From Pseudomonas sp. KU26590 (GTDB lineage: Bacteria; Pseudomonadota; Gammaproteobacteria; Pseudomonadales; Pseudomonadaceae), in assembly GCF_026153515.1 (NCBI RefSeq), contig NZ_CP110644.1, positions 5,087,501 to 5,151,500 on the forward strand: a DNA stretch of 64,000 bases, given 5' to 3'. Below the pieces are notes generated by a model. That model saw only the letters and a program-made list of their open reading frames with translations. It was not told where the DNA came from and searched no databases. Below, in pieces: positions 45,136 to 54,295 of this stretch. The position numbers were made by a program, and so were the translations under genes. How positions within the stretch are numbered: the first letter of the stretch is position 1; each line of letters starts with the position of its first letter.

Positions 45136-46425
45136 ATGCGCGAAGAGTTGAATCAGGGCCTTATCGATTTCCTGAAGGCCTCCCCCACCCCCTTTCATGC
45201 CACCGCAAGCCTCGTCCAACGCCTCGAAGGCGCCGGCTACCAGCGCCTCGACGAACGCGAGCCCTGGTACACCGAAGCCGGCGGCCGCTACTACGTCACC
45301 CGCAACGACTCCTCCATCGTCGCCTTCAAACTCGGTCGCCTGTCGCCCCTCACCGGCGGCATCCGCCTCGTCGGCGCCCACACCGACAGCCCGTGCCTGC
45401 GCGTCAAACCGCAACCCGAACTGCAACGCCAGGGCTTCTGGCAACTGGGCGTCGAAGTCTACGGCGGCGCCCTGCTTGCACCGTGGTTTGACCGCGACCT
45501 CTCCCTCGCCGGCCGCGTCACCTTCCGCCGCGACGGCAAAGTCGAAAGCCAGTTGATCGACTTCAAACTGCCCATCGCGATCATCCCTAACCTCGCAATC
45601 CACCTCAATCGCACCGCCAACGAAGGCTGGGCGATCAACCCGCAGACCGAACTGCCACCGATTCTGGCCCAGGTCGCCGGTGACGAACGTCCCGACTTCC
45701 GCGCCCTGCTGACCGATCAACTGGCCCGCGAGCACGGTTTGAACGCCGACGTCGTGCTCGATTACGAGCTCAGCTTCTACGACACCCAAAGCGCCGCCGT
45801 CATCGGCCTCAACGGCGACTTCATCGCCGGCGCCCGTCTCGACAACCTGCTGTCCTGCTTCGCCGGTTTGCAAGCGCTGCTCAATGCCGACGGCGACGAA
45901 ACCTGCCTGCTGATCTGCACCGACCACGAAGAAGTCGGCTCGACGTCCGCGTGCGGCGCCGATGGCCCGATGCTGGAACAGGTGCTGCAACGCCTGCTCC
46001 CGGAAGGCGACGACTACGTGCGCACGATCCAGAAGTCCCTGCTGATCTCCGCCGACAACGCTCACGGCGTACACCCGAACTACCCCGAAAAGCACGACGC
46101 CAACCACGGCCCGAAACTCAACGCCGGCCCGGTGATCAAGGTCAACAGCAACCAGCGCTACGCCACCAACAGCGAAACCGCCGGTTTCTTCCGTCACCTG
46201 TGCATGGCCGAAGAAGTCCCGGTGCAGAGCTTCGTCGTGCGCAGCGACATGGCCTGCGGCTCCACCATTGGCCCGATCACCGCAGGGCACCTCGGCGTTC
46301 GCACCGTCGACATCGGTCTGCCAACCTTCGCCATGCACTCGATCCGCGAACTGGCCGGCAGCCAGGACCTGGCGCACTTGGTGAAAGTACTGTCCGCCTT
46401 TTATGCGAGTGTAGAGTTGCCATAA
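45136..46425 (+). CDS. apeB: M18 family aspartyl aminopeptidase ApeB
   Basis: The 429-residue cytoplasmic metallopeptidase has the M18 two-zinc site: [13 protein letters not shown] (His, Asp), [13 protein letters not shown] (bridging Asp), [16 protein letters not shown] (catalytic Glu pair) and a final His in MHSIREL. M18 enzymes remove N-terminal Asp/Glu or related residues from peptides. A short leader follows repeat copy D, and GGAG lies before the ATG. It appears to be a single gene. Confidence 0.94.
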   Translation: MREELNQGLIDFLKASPTPFHATASLVQRLEGAGYQRLDEREPWYTEAGGRYYVTRNDSSIVAFKLGRLSPLTGGIRLVGAHTDSPCLRVKPQPELQRQGFWQLGVEVYGGALLAPWFDRDLSLAGRVTFRRDGKVESQLIDFKLPIAIIPNLAIHLNRTANEGWAINPQTELPPILAQVAGDERPDFRALLTDQLAREHGLNADVVLDYELSFYDTQSAAVIGLNGDFIAGARLDNLLSCFAGLQALLNADGDETCLLICTDHEEVGSTSACGADGPMLEQVLQRLLPEGDDYVRTIQKSLLISADNAHGVHPNYPEKHDANHGPKLNAGPVIKVNSNQRYATNSETAGFFRHLCMAEEVPVQSFVVRSDMACGSTIGPITAGHLGVRTVDIGLPTFAMHSIRELAGSQDLAHLVKVLSAFYASVELP

Positions 46426-46566
46426 CTTTCAGGACTATCGGCGTCGCAGTGACCGCTGCATCGCCGATGACTGTCCACTGCCTATTCATTTCTTACAACA
46501 CCTTCGACCCTGACAAATTATTCATGCGCCCGGGCGCGTCGAAACGTTAACGACATCAGTGTTTTC

Positions 46567-46585
46567 TTATTTCGATTCGAAATAA
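46567..46585. promoter_or_regulatory. Perfect palindrome upstream of the frameshifted gene
   Basis: TTATTTCGA and TCGAAATAA are exact inverses around one T. It lies 108 bases before the Ig-like gene start and could be an operator; no regulator is implied. Confidence 0.35.
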
Positions 46586-46692
46586 TCTTCATAGCAATAC
46601 AGTCTGGGCGATGCACATCGTCGGATGGACAGTTTAAGCAGGGCCGAACTATATTTTGGACGCACCCTCACTCACGCAAAAGGATCTGCACC

Positions 46693-47048
46693 ATGAGTAC
46701 TCAAACCAATAATGATTCACCAAGACAGTTCCGACTATCGCAGGTGTAGTGGATGGCACCGGCGCCTTCATTGAGCGCGCAACCGCTACCACCAACGGCA
46801 ACACAATGATCACCTTGGTAGGGACCGGAGAACCGAATGGTCAGGTCGAGATCTATAAGATGCTCGACAGCTACAGCGGTAAATCGGAAAAGCTGGATAC
46901 TGTGACAGTAGATCAATATAGCGGATGGCACACATCGACCGTTCTAGAACTGGGCCGTCAAACTTTCTTTGAAGCGTTGAATCCGAAAGGGGATCTAACC
47001 TCCGAGGTTTACCATGTCGTTGCGTTAGGTCCGCTTGGCGGAGCTTGA
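46693..47048 (+). pseudogene. Frameshifted Ig-like-domain protein gene
   Basis: An ATG at 46693 with AGGA upstream opens MSTQTNNDSPRQ and then stops at 46747-46749. The other frame continues VPTIAGVVDGTGAFIE and TLVGTGEPNGQVEIY to 47048, a pattern of bacterial Ig-like repeat domains. Adding one A in the CCAAG run at 46721-46724 restores a single frame of about 118 codons (SPKTVPTIAG). This points to a one-base deletion, or a sequencing error or a phase-variable site. A strong terminator follows, so the transcription unit was complete. Confidence 0.65.
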
Positions 47049-47054
47049 CCCTTC

Positions 47055-47095
47055 GCGCGCCCACCCGAGCAACGGCAAGGAGGGCGCGCTTTTTA
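47055..47095 (+). terminator. Rho-independent terminator of the Ig-like gene
   Basis: GCGCGCCC pairs with GGGCGCGC and is followed by TTTTT. It lies 7 bases past the stop. Confidence 0.8.
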
Positions 47096-47372
47096 TATAA
47101 CGCGTGTTTTATATAAAAACACTTCCCGCGAGATAACTCACGAACAACGGCACGTTCGTCCGCGCGCACTTCTGAATGTGGCGGGCTTGGAAACTCAAGA
47201 GGCCAAGTCGTCACATGCCCCCTGTCTGCACACATTGCCTTGGCCGGTAATCTGCGAAATTCCCCCTCGCCACACCCCCCTTCCACTCGTAAACTCATGC
47301 GCCTCTGCTTGACACCCTCACGGCCCCACACCGAGCGGCTCAAGCGCCTGTCTATTCGAGGTTTGTTCCCCG

Positions 47373-49562
47373 GTGATTGCTCCCACCCGCCTTTCCGTTC
47401 TGCCCCGCCTGTTTTTGCTTTGCCTGCTGGCGATGTTCCCGTTCGCGCTGACACAGGCTGCCGGGTTGCCGAGCCTGCTCAGCGGTGGCAGCAAGACGCA
47501 GCCACAGGCTCAGGAGCCATTGGGGCAGTCCCTGGACGAGGTCATCACGTCGCTGGAAAACGATCAGCAGCGCAGCAAATTGCTTGATGACCTGAAGAAG
47601 CTGCGCGACGCCACCAAGAAAGCGCAGCCGACGGTGGAGCAAGGCGTGCTGGGCCTGATCGGCAGTTCGTTGGCCGAGCTGGAAAAGCAGTTCACCGGCG
47701 CAGACAGCCCCCTCAGCCGCTGGGCGGATGAGGCGGGTATGGCGGAGGATGAGCTGATGGCGCTGATGCTGCCGGCCAACCAGTGGTGGCCGATCATCTG
47801 GGGCTTTGCCGTGGTGCTGGCGGTCTGGGGGCTGCTCGCGGCGGCGCTGATCTGGCTGGGCCACAAGGTGCGCTTGCGCTTCGGCCTTTCCGCCGAGCTT
47901 CCACAGCACCCCCGCCTGTCGGACATGCTGCGCTTCGCGCTTCGCAAGCTGGGCCCGTGGCTGGTGGCGCTGGTCATCACGATTTACCTCAGTTACTCGC
48001 TGCCGCCGTCTCTGGGCCGGGATCTGGCGATGGTGCTCGCTTACGCATTGGTGGTCGGCACGCTGTTTTCGGCGGTCTGTGTCATCGCGTTTTCCCTGCT
48101 CGACGGGCCGCATCGCCATCAGGCGTTGTACATCCTGCGGCATCAGGCATTTCGGCCGCTGTGGTGGATCGGCAGCTTTGCCGCGTTCGGCGAGGCGTTG
48201 AGCGACCCGCGTCTGGTCGCCAGCCTTGGCGTGCACCTGGCGCACACTGCCGCAACCCTGGCCAACGTCATGGCCGCGCTGTCCACGGGCTTGTTCATCA
48301 TTCGTTTCCGTCGCCCGATCGCGCATCTGATCCGCAATCAGGCGCTGGCGCGTCGCCTCAACCGCCGCGCCCTGAGCGACAGCATCGAGGTTCTCGGCAC
48401 GTTCTGGTACCTGCCGGCGCTGGTGCTGGTGGGTGTTTCCCTGTTTGCCACGTTCTTTTCGGCGGGTGACACCAGCACTGCATTGCGTCAGGCCCTGATT
48501 TGCACCGTGCTGATCGTGCTGTCCATGGTCATCAACGGCCTGGTGCGGCGTCATTCACTCAAGCCAAGCCATGCTCACAAGCGTCATGCACTGTATTCGG
48601 ACCGCCTGAAGAACTTCTTTTATACCGTTGCGCACATGCTGATCTGGCTGGTGTTCATCGAACTGGGCCTGCGGGTCTGGGGGCTGTCGCTGATCCGCTT
48701 TGCCGAAGGCGACGGCCGCGACATAAGTCTGCGGCTGATCGGCCTGGCGGCCACGCTGATGTTTGCCTGGCTGATCTGGATTCTCGCGGACACCGGGATT
48801 CACCACGCCCTCACCCGCTCGCGCAAAGGGCTGGCCAATACCCGCGCGCAGACGATGATGCCGTTGATCCGCAACGTGCTGTTCGTGACCATCTTCATCA
48901 TCGCGCTGATCGTCGCGCTGGCGAACATGGGCATGAACGTAACACCGCTGCTGGCCGGTGCCGGTGTGATTGGTATCGCAATCGGTTTCGGCGCGCAGTC
49001 GCTTGTCGCCGACCTTATTACCGGGCTGTTCATCATCATCGAAGACTCGCTGGCCATCGACGACTACGTGGACGTCGCCGGGCACTTGGGCACCGTGGAA
49101 GGCTTGACCATTCGCACCGTGCGGCTGCGCGACATTGATGGCATCGTCCACACCATCCCGTTCAGTGAGATCAAGAGCATCCAGAACTACTCGCGGGAGT
49201 TCGGCTACGCGATCTTCCGCATCGCGATTCCGGCGAGCATGAACATCGACGATGCGCTGAAGATGGTCCGCGATGTCGGCCAGAAAATGCGCTCCGACCC
49301 GCTGCAGCGCCGCAACATCTGGTCGCCGCTGGAGATTCAAGGGGTGGAAAGTTTCGATGCGGGCAACGCCATTCTACGGGCGCGCTTCAAGACTGCGCCG
49401 ATCAAGCAATGGGAAGTGTCGCGAGCATTCAATCTGTCGCTCAAGCGTTATCTGGATGAGGCCGGCATGGACTTGGCGACGCCGCGCCTGAATGTGCAGG
49501 TCAGCACCAGTGGCGGGCGTGTGAGCAAAGTGCGCGAGAAGAAGGATGACGCGACGGTGTAA
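47373..49562 (+). CDS. MscS-family mechanosensitive channel (large, YbiO-like)
   Basis: The 729-residue protein has a signal peptide (to FALTQAA), a periplasmic region with a coiled-coil-like segment (~50-110), about ten membrane helices and a C-terminal MscS core: pore helix LLAGAGVIGIAIGFGAQSLV near residue 530 and the beta domain (DYVDVAGHLGTVEGLTIRTV, HTIPFSEIKSIQNYSR). Large MscS relatives release solutes on hypo-osmotic shock. It starts at GTG 47373, after GAGG. It stands alone between a terminator and the GntR gene. Confidence 0.92.
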   Translation: MIAPTRLSVLPRLFLLCLLAMFPFALTQAAGLPSLLSGGSKTQPQAQEPLGQSLDEVITSLENDQQRSKLLDDLKKLRDATKKAQPTVEQGVLGLIGSSLAELEKQFTGADSPLSRWADEAGMAEDELMALMLPANQWWPIIWGFAVVLAVWGLLAAALIWLGHKVRLRFGLSAELPQHPRLSDMLRFALRKLGPWLVALVITIYLSYSLPPSLGRDLAMVLAYALVVGTLFSAVCVIAFSLLDGPHRHQALYILRHQAFRPLWWIGSFAAFGEALSDPRLVASLGVHLAHTAATLANVMAALSTGLFIIRFRRPIAHLIRNQALARRLNRRALSDSIEVLGTFWYLPALVLVGVSLFATFFSAGDTSTALRQALICTVLIVLSMVINGLVRRHSLKPSHAHKRHALYSDRLKNFFYTVAHMLIWLVFIELGLRVWGLSLIRFAEGDGRDISLRLIGLAATLMFAWLIWILADTGIHHALTRSRKGLANTRAQTMMPLIRNVLFVTIFIIALIVALANMGMNVTPLLAGAGVIGIAIGFGAQSLVADLITGLFIIIEDSLAIDDYVDVAGHLGTVEGLTIRTVRLRDIDGIVHTIPFSEIKSIQNYSREFGYAIFRIAIPASMNIDDALKMVRDVGQKMRSDPLQRRNIWSPLEIQGVESFDAGNAILRARFKTAPIKQWEVSRAFNLSLKRYLDEAGMDLATPRLNVQVSTSGGRVSKVREKKDDATV

Positions 49563-49568
49563 GCCGAT

Positions 49569-50288
49569 TTAAATATCCGCCACCACCGCACTCACATGAA
49601 TCGCATCATGGCGCCAGTATTCCAGGTCGCAATCGATCAGCCGACCGCGCTGGTCGTGATTGACCCGGGCGATGCGCAGGCCCGGGCTGCCGATGGAGAC
49701 TTTCAGCGCCCCTGCCGCTTCCGCCGGTAACGCCGTCGGCACCATTTCGAAACGCACCTGGCCGTAGCGAATGTCGTAGTGGCTGGCGTAGAGCTCGGTC
49801 AGCGACTGGTTCAGGTCCAGCTCGAGGATCTGCGGGAAGTAATCGGGATTGAGGTAGTGCTCGACGTAGAGCACCAGCCGTTCATCTATGCGGCGGGCGC
49901 GGCAGATCTGGATCACGCTCGACAGCGCCGGCAATTGCAGCAGCCCGCAGATGACGGCTGGCGCAGGTTGCAGCCGCGCGGCAATCACCTGGGTCGCGGG
50001 CACTCGGCCCTGAGCCTCAACCATCGCGTGAAAGTGGCTGCGGCGCATCAGGTCATAGGCCAGACGCGGCGGTGAAATGAACCAGCCGCGGCGCTCCTCA
50101 CGGTAGATCAAGCCCTGAGCTTCGAGCTGCACCAACGCCTCGCGCAAGGTGATGCGGGTGGTATCGAAGACCTCGCTCAATTTGCGCTCAGCCGGCAACT
50201 TGCTGCCTGGCGGCAACAGGCCGTGTTCGATCTGCTCTTGCAGCGCGTTGCAGATGGTCGTCACCGCTCGGGGCATTTCTTCGCGCAT
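49569..50288 (-). CDS. GntR/HutC-family regulator with UTRA domain
   Basis: The 239-residue regulator has an N-terminal GntR winged helix (SKLPAERKLSEVFDTTRITL, residues ~28-75) and a C-terminal UTRA effector domain (ICRARRIDERLVLYVEHYLN, PGLRIARVNHDQRGRLIDCD). The ATG at 50288 gives the normal start. It is divergent from an ABC importer operon, with two copies of a CTGrnCTAGACCA-type site between them, and so probably controls both. In other proteobacteria UTRA regulators beside such importers respond to phosphonates; here that is inference. Confidence 0.88.
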   Translation of the reverse strand: MREEMPRAVTTICNALQEQIEHGLLPPGSKLPAERKLSEVFDTTRITLREALVQLEAQGLIYREERRGWFISPPRLAYDLMRRSHFHAMVEAQGRVPATQVIAARLQPAPAVICGLLQLPALSSVIQICRARRIDERLVLYVEHYLNPDYFPQILELDLNQSLTELYASHYDIRYGQVRFEMVPTALPAEAAGALKVSIGSPGLRIARVNHDQRGRLIDCDLEYWRHDAIHVSAVVADI

Positions 50289-50300
50289 TGCATTACCTAT

Positions 50301-50314
50301 CTGGACTAGACCAG
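50301..50314. promoter_or_regulatory. Operator site 1 for the GntR/UTRA regulator
   Basis: CTGGACTAGACCAG is a near-perfect palindrome 12 bases upstream of the regulator start. It fits the TGG-n-CTAGACCA-like sites of HutC-subfamily regulators and suggests autoregulation. Confidence 0.65.
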
Positions 50315-50578
50315 CGCTATTTAAGGGCAGTGTCGCTTGCTGAATGGCCCGTTTCAGTGCTCCAGAGCCTAGGCAGCGTAGATGACCGTTGCGTGACATT
50401 CCAGCTTGAGGCCGCTGAGACAAATACTTTCGGCAAATCTTCCAGCCCTTTCAGATCAAGCTGTTGAGCATGGTCTACGCTCATTTCACAGCGATCTCCG
50501 GAGCTACGACTTGCCCCAGCAAGAGTCGGTCCAGACACGAAAGCGTCATGTTAGTGGCCTAACTTGGCTCAGGTATTG

Positions 50579-50592
50579 CTGACCTAGACCAA
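50579..50592. promoter_or_regulatory. Operator site 2 for the GntR/UTRA regulator
   Basis: CTGACCTAGACCAA matches site 1 at 11 of 14 positions and lies 56 bases upstream of the substrate-binding-protein gene, suitably placed for control of the importer operon. Confidence 0.6.
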
Positions 50593-50648
50593 CCATCCGC
50601 AACGAACACTTCTATGAGTCCGTCGAGAAGTGCACAAAGGAGCTTCGA

Positions 50649-51716
50649 ATGAAACACCTTTTGCTGGCATCACTCCTGGGTTCGGCCATCGCGCTGAGCA
50701 CATCGGCCATGGCCGCCGACACTGACCTGAAAACCCTCGAAGCCGCCGCCAAGGCCGAAGGCGCGATCAACAGCGTGGGCATGCCCGATGACTGGGCGAA
50801 CTGGAAAGGCACCTGGACCGACCTGACCGCCAAGTACGGTCTGGTGCACATGGACACCGACATGAGCTCGGCCCAGGAAGTGGCCAAGTTCGATGCGGAA
50901 AAAGACAACGCCAGCGCCGACATCGGCGACGTGGGTGCAGCGTTCGGCCCGATCGCTACCGCCAAAGGCGTGACCCAGCCCTACAAGCCGAGCACCTGGG
51001 CACAGGTGCCGGATTGGGCCAAGGATAAAGACGGTCACTGGGCGCTGGCCTACACTGGCACCATCGCTTTCATCGTCAACAAGAAGCTGCTGCACGGCTC
51101 GGACGTACCGACCAAATGGGCTGACCTGAAGAACGGCAAATACAAAGTCACCATTGGTGATGTCAGCACTGCAGCCCAGGCTGCCAACGGCGTGCTGGCG
51201 GCTGCAATCTCCATGAAAGGTGATGAAACCAACCTCGCGCCGGGGCTGCAGTTGTTCACCGAGCTGGCCAAGCAGAAGCGCCTGGGCATCAACAACCCAA
51301 CGATTCAGTCGATGGAAAAAGGCGAAGTGGAAGTGGGCGTGGTCTGGGACTTCAACGGCCTGAGCTACAAGGCCAAGATGACCAATCCTGACGACTACGT
51401 TGTGCTGATCCCGTCGGACGGCTCGGTAATCTCGGGCTACACCACAATCATCAACAAATACGCCAAGCACCCGAACGCCGCCAAGCTGGCCCGTGAATAC
51501 ATCTTCAGCGACGCCGGTCAGATCAACCTGGCCAAAGGCAACGCGCGCCCGATCCGCGCCGAGCACTTGACGATGCCCCCAGAGGTGCAAGCCAAGCTGC
51601 TGCCCAACGAGCAGTACAAGAACGTGACACCGATCAAAGACCCGGCAGCGTGGGAAAAAACCTCGAAAGCCCTGCCACAACAGTGGAACGAGCAAGTCAT
51701 CGTCGAGATGCAGTGA
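50649..51716 (+). CDS. ABC importer substrate-binding protein
   Basis: The 355-residue periplasmic protein has a signal peptide cleaved after TSAMA and belongs to the extracellular solute-binding family that includes Fe(III), thiamine, polyamine and 2-aminoethylphosphonate binders. It shows DIGDVGAAFGPIA, ALAYTGTIAFIVNKK and VWDFNGLSY. AAAGGAGC precedes the ATG. It leads an operon with a phosphatase-family enzyme, two permeases and an ATPase. Linkage to that enzyme argues for a phosphorus-containing ligand, but binding residues do not prove it. Confidence 0.9.
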   Translation: MKHLLLASLLGSAIALSTSAMAADTDLKTLEAAAKAEGAINSVGMPDDWANWKGTWTDLTAKYGLVHMDTDMSSAQEVAKFDAEKDNASADIGDVGAAFGPIATAKGVTQPYKPSTWAQVPDWAKDKDGHWALAYTGTIAFIVNKKLLHGSDVPTKWADLKNGKYKVTIGDVSTAAQAANGVLAAAISMKGDETNLAPGLQLFTELAKQKRLGINNPTIQSMEKGEVEVGVVWDFNGLSYKAKMTNPDDYVVLIPSDGSVISGYTTIINKYAKHPNAAKLAREYIFSDAGQINLAKGNARPIRAEHLTMPPEVQAKLLPNEQYKNVTPIKDPAAWEKTSKALPQQWNEQVIVEMQ

Positions 51717-51741
51717 TCCTTTACTGCTGATGCAGGCCCCT

Positions 51742-51829
51742 TGCAGGAGTGAGCTTGCTCGCGATTTCGGTGTGTCAGTCAACCTGTCTGTCGCAGGCAT
51801 ACCGCAATCGCAAGCAAGCTCACTCCTAC
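51742..51829. repeat. REP inverted pair within the importer operon
   Basis: TGCAGGAGTGAGCTTGCTCG (from 51742) faces its inverse (51807-51829). It sits between the binding-protein gene and the rest of the operon, where REPs often stabilise the highly expressed binding-protein message. Confidence 0.75.
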
Positions 51830-51864
51830 AGTAATGTTTGGGGATCCACCCTCCGGAGCGACAC

Positions 51865-52671
51865 ATGAGACACAACGTCATCCTCATCCTGCTGGACGGC
51901 CTGAGTTACAGCGTGGCGCAACATGCGATGGGGCATTTGCTGGCTTACCGAAACGCAGGCCGCGCGGCGTTGTACAAACTCGAATGCGAACTGCCGTCGC
52001 TGTCACGCCCGCTGTATGAATGCATCCTGACCGGCGTCGCGCCCATCGACAGCGGCATCGTGCACAACCAGGTGTCCCGACCTTCCAACCAGCGCAGTGT
52101 GTTTCATTACGCCACCGACGCCGGACTGACCACCGCCGCTGCCGCCTACCACTGGGTCAGCGAGCTGTACAACCGCAGTCCGTTCATTGCCGCACGCGAC
52201 CGCCACACCGACGACGCCGAATTGCCGATTCAACACGGGCACTTCTACTACGTCGATCACTACCCCGATTCCCACCTGTTCGACGACGCCGAGCATCTGC
52301 GGACCGCCCACGCGCCCAATTTCCTCTTCGTCCACCCGATGAACATCGACGACGCCGGCCACAAGCACGGCCTCGACACCCCGCAGTACCGCAACAGCGC
52401 ACGCTCCGCCGACATCATTCTCGCCGAGTATCTGCAGCGCTGGCTGGATGCGGGCTATCAAGTGCTGGTGACCGCTGACCACGGCATGAACAACGACCGT
52501 TCCCACAACGGCGTGCTGCCGGAAGAACGCGAGGTCCCGCTGTTCGTGCTGGGTGACGCCTTCAGCCTCGCACCCGACGCACAACCGAAACAGACCGATA
52601 TCTGCGGCACTGTCTGCGAGCTGCTCGGTGTGACCCACGACAAACCTGTGTGCAACGAGGTGCTCAAGTGA
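51865..52671 (+). CDS. Alkaline phosphatase superfamily hydrolase
   Basis: The 268-residue product has alkaline-phosphatase-fold metal ligands in order: ILLDGLS (Asp11), a nucleophile candidate Ser47 in PSLSRPLYE, FVHPMNIDDAGHKHG and VTADHGMNNDRSHNG. The arrangement is like nucleotide pyrophosphatase/phosphonoacetate hydrolase relatives but with Ser in the usual Thr position. There is no signal peptide, so it should act in the cytoplasm on imported substrate. GGAG precedes the ATG at 51865. Its stop overlaps the permease start (GTGA). The substrate is unknown. Confidence 0.85.
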   Translation: MRHNVILILLDGLSYSVAQHAMGHLLAYRNAGRAALYKLECELPSLSRPLYECILTGVAPIDSGIVHNQVSRPSNQRSVFHYATDAGLTTAAAAYHWVSELYNRSPFIAARDRHTDDAELPIQHGHFYYVDHYPDSHLFDDAEHLRTAHAPNFLFVHPMNIDDAGHKHGLDTPQYRNSARSADIILAEYLQRWLDAGYQVLVTADHGMNNDRSHNGVLPEEREVPLFVLGDAFSLAPDAQPKQTDICGTVCELLGVTHDKPVCNEVLK

Positions 52672-53510
52672 ATTCACAAAGCCGCGGCAAATGGCTGGCG
52701 CTGTTGTGCCTCGTGCCTTTTGCGGTGTTCTTCATCGCGTTCCAGATCGCGCCGCTGGCCTGGGTGGCGATCAACAGCCTGCAATCGGACGCCGGCTGGG
52801 GCATCGACAACTTCATCAAGGCGTTCAACTCGCGCTTCTACCGCCAGGCGATGCAGTACAGCCTGGAGATCAGCTTCTGGTCGAGCCTGATCGGCATCAT
52901 CATCGCGATCCTCGGCAGTTATTCCCTGCGCAAAGTGCCGTCGCGCCTGCGGGATTTCGTCAGTGCGTTCGCCAACATGACCAGCAACTTCTCCGGCGTC
53001 CCGCTGGCGTTTGCCTTCATCATCCTGCTCGGTTTCAACGGCGCGCTGACGCTGATTCTCAAACAGGCCGGGATCATCGATGACTTCAACCTGTACTCGA
53101 AAACCGGCCTGATCATTCTCTACACCTACTTCCAGATCCCCCTGGGCGTGCTGTTGCTCTACCCCGCTTTCGACGCGCTGCGTGAAGACTGGCGCGAGTC
53201 GGCGTCGTTGCTGGGTGCGAGCAGTTGGGATTTCTGGCGGCACATCGGCATTCCGGTGCTGACCCCGGCGCTGCTCGGCACCTTCGTGATCCTGCTGGCC
53301 AACGCGCTGGGCGCCTATGCCACCGTGTACGCGCTGACCACCGGCAACTTCAACGTGCTGCCGATCCGCATCGCGGCGATGGTGGCGGGCGATATCACGC
53401 TGGACCCGAACATGGCCAGCGCCCTGGCGATGATTCTGGTGGGGATGATGACACTGGTGACGGTGGTGCATCAGTGGCTGTTGAAGAGGAGCTACCATGT
53501 CTCGCGCTGA
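52668..53510 (+). CDS. ABC importer permease (first)
   Basis: The 280-residue membrane protein has six predicted helices and the permease EAA-type loop DWRESASLLGASSWDFWRHI near residue 175. A GTG at 52668, overlapping the upstream stop and preceded by GAGG, is the best start. It overlaps the next permease gene by 14 bases. It should pair with that protein as a heterodimeric channel of the importer. Confidence 0.9.
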   Translation: MNSQSRGKWLALLCLVPFAVFFIAFQIAPLAWVAINSLQSDAGWGIDNFIKAFNSRFYRQAMQYSLEISFWSSLIGIIIAILGSYSLRKVPSRLRDFVSAFANMTSNFSGVPLAFAFIILLGFNGALTLILKQAGIIDDFNLYSKTGLIILYTYFQIPLGVLLLYPAFDALREDWRESASLLGASSWDFWRHIGIPVLTPALLGTFVILLANALGAYATVYALTTGNFNVLPIRIAAMVAGDITLDPNMASALAMILVGMMTLVTVVHQWLLKRSYHVSR

Positions 53511-54294
53511 ACGCCGCCCGCCGGGGCTTTACCACCGCGTCGTGGTGTACCTGCTGTTTCTGATTCTGCTGGCGCCGCTGCTGGGCACCTTTGTGTATTC
53601 GATCGCCACCAGTTGGTCGGCCACGATTTTGCCTGACGGCCTGACCTACAAATGGTACGTCGCGCTGTGGAGCGATCCGCGTTTTCTGCGCGCGTTCGGC
53701 CAGTCGCTGCTGGTGTGCGTTGGCGCGCTGGCGCTGTCGGTGGTGCTGATTCTGCCGCTGCTGTTCGTCGTGCATTACCACTTCCCCAAGCTCGACGCGC
53801 TGATGAACATCCTCATCCTGCTGCCCTTCGCGGTGCCGCCGGTGGTGTCGTCGGTGGGCCTCTTGCAACTCTACGGTTCGGGGCCGCTGGCGATGGTCGG
53901 TACGCCGTGGATCCTCATCGGCTGCTACTTCACCGTGGCACTGCCGTTCATGTACCGGGCAATCACCAACAACCTGCAGGCGATCAATCTGGTTGACCTG
54001 ATGGACGCGGCCCAGCTGCTCGGCGCCAATACCTTTCAGGCGGCGTTTCTGGTGGTGCTGCCGAACCTGCGCAAGGGCCTGATGATTGCCCTGCTGCTGT
54101 CGTTCTCGTTCCTGTTCGGCGAGTTCGTGTTCGCCAATCTGCTGGTCGGCACCCGCTACGAAACCCTGCAGGTCTACCTCAACAACATGCGCAACAGCAG
54201 CGGTCACTTCAACAGCGCGCTGGTGATTTCCTACTTCCTTTTCGTACTGCTGCTGACGTGGGCGGCCAACCGACTGAACAAGGACAAAGACTGA
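53497..54294 (+). CDS. ABC importer permease (second)
   Basis: The 265-residue protein has six hydrophobic segments and the EAA-like loop LVDLMDAAQLLGANTFQAAF near residue 165. It starts within the end of the first permease gene and ends one base before the ATPase gene. The arrangement of two separate permeases fits the PotBC/PhnUV-like class rather than the fused FbpB-type. Confidence 0.9.
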   Translation: MSRAERRPPGLYHRVVVYLLFLILLAPLLGTFVYSIATSWSATILPDGLTYKWYVALWSDPRFLRAFGQSLLVCVGALALSVVLILPLLFVVHYHFPKLDALMNILILLPFAVPPVVSSVGLLQLYGSGPLAMVGTPWILIGCYFTVALPFMYRAITNNLQAINLVDLMDAAQLLGANTFQAAFLVVLPNLRKGLMIALLLSFSFLFGEFVFANLLVGTRYETLQVYLNNMRNSSGHFNSALVISYFLFVLLLTWAANRLNKDKD

Positions 54295-54295
54295 T

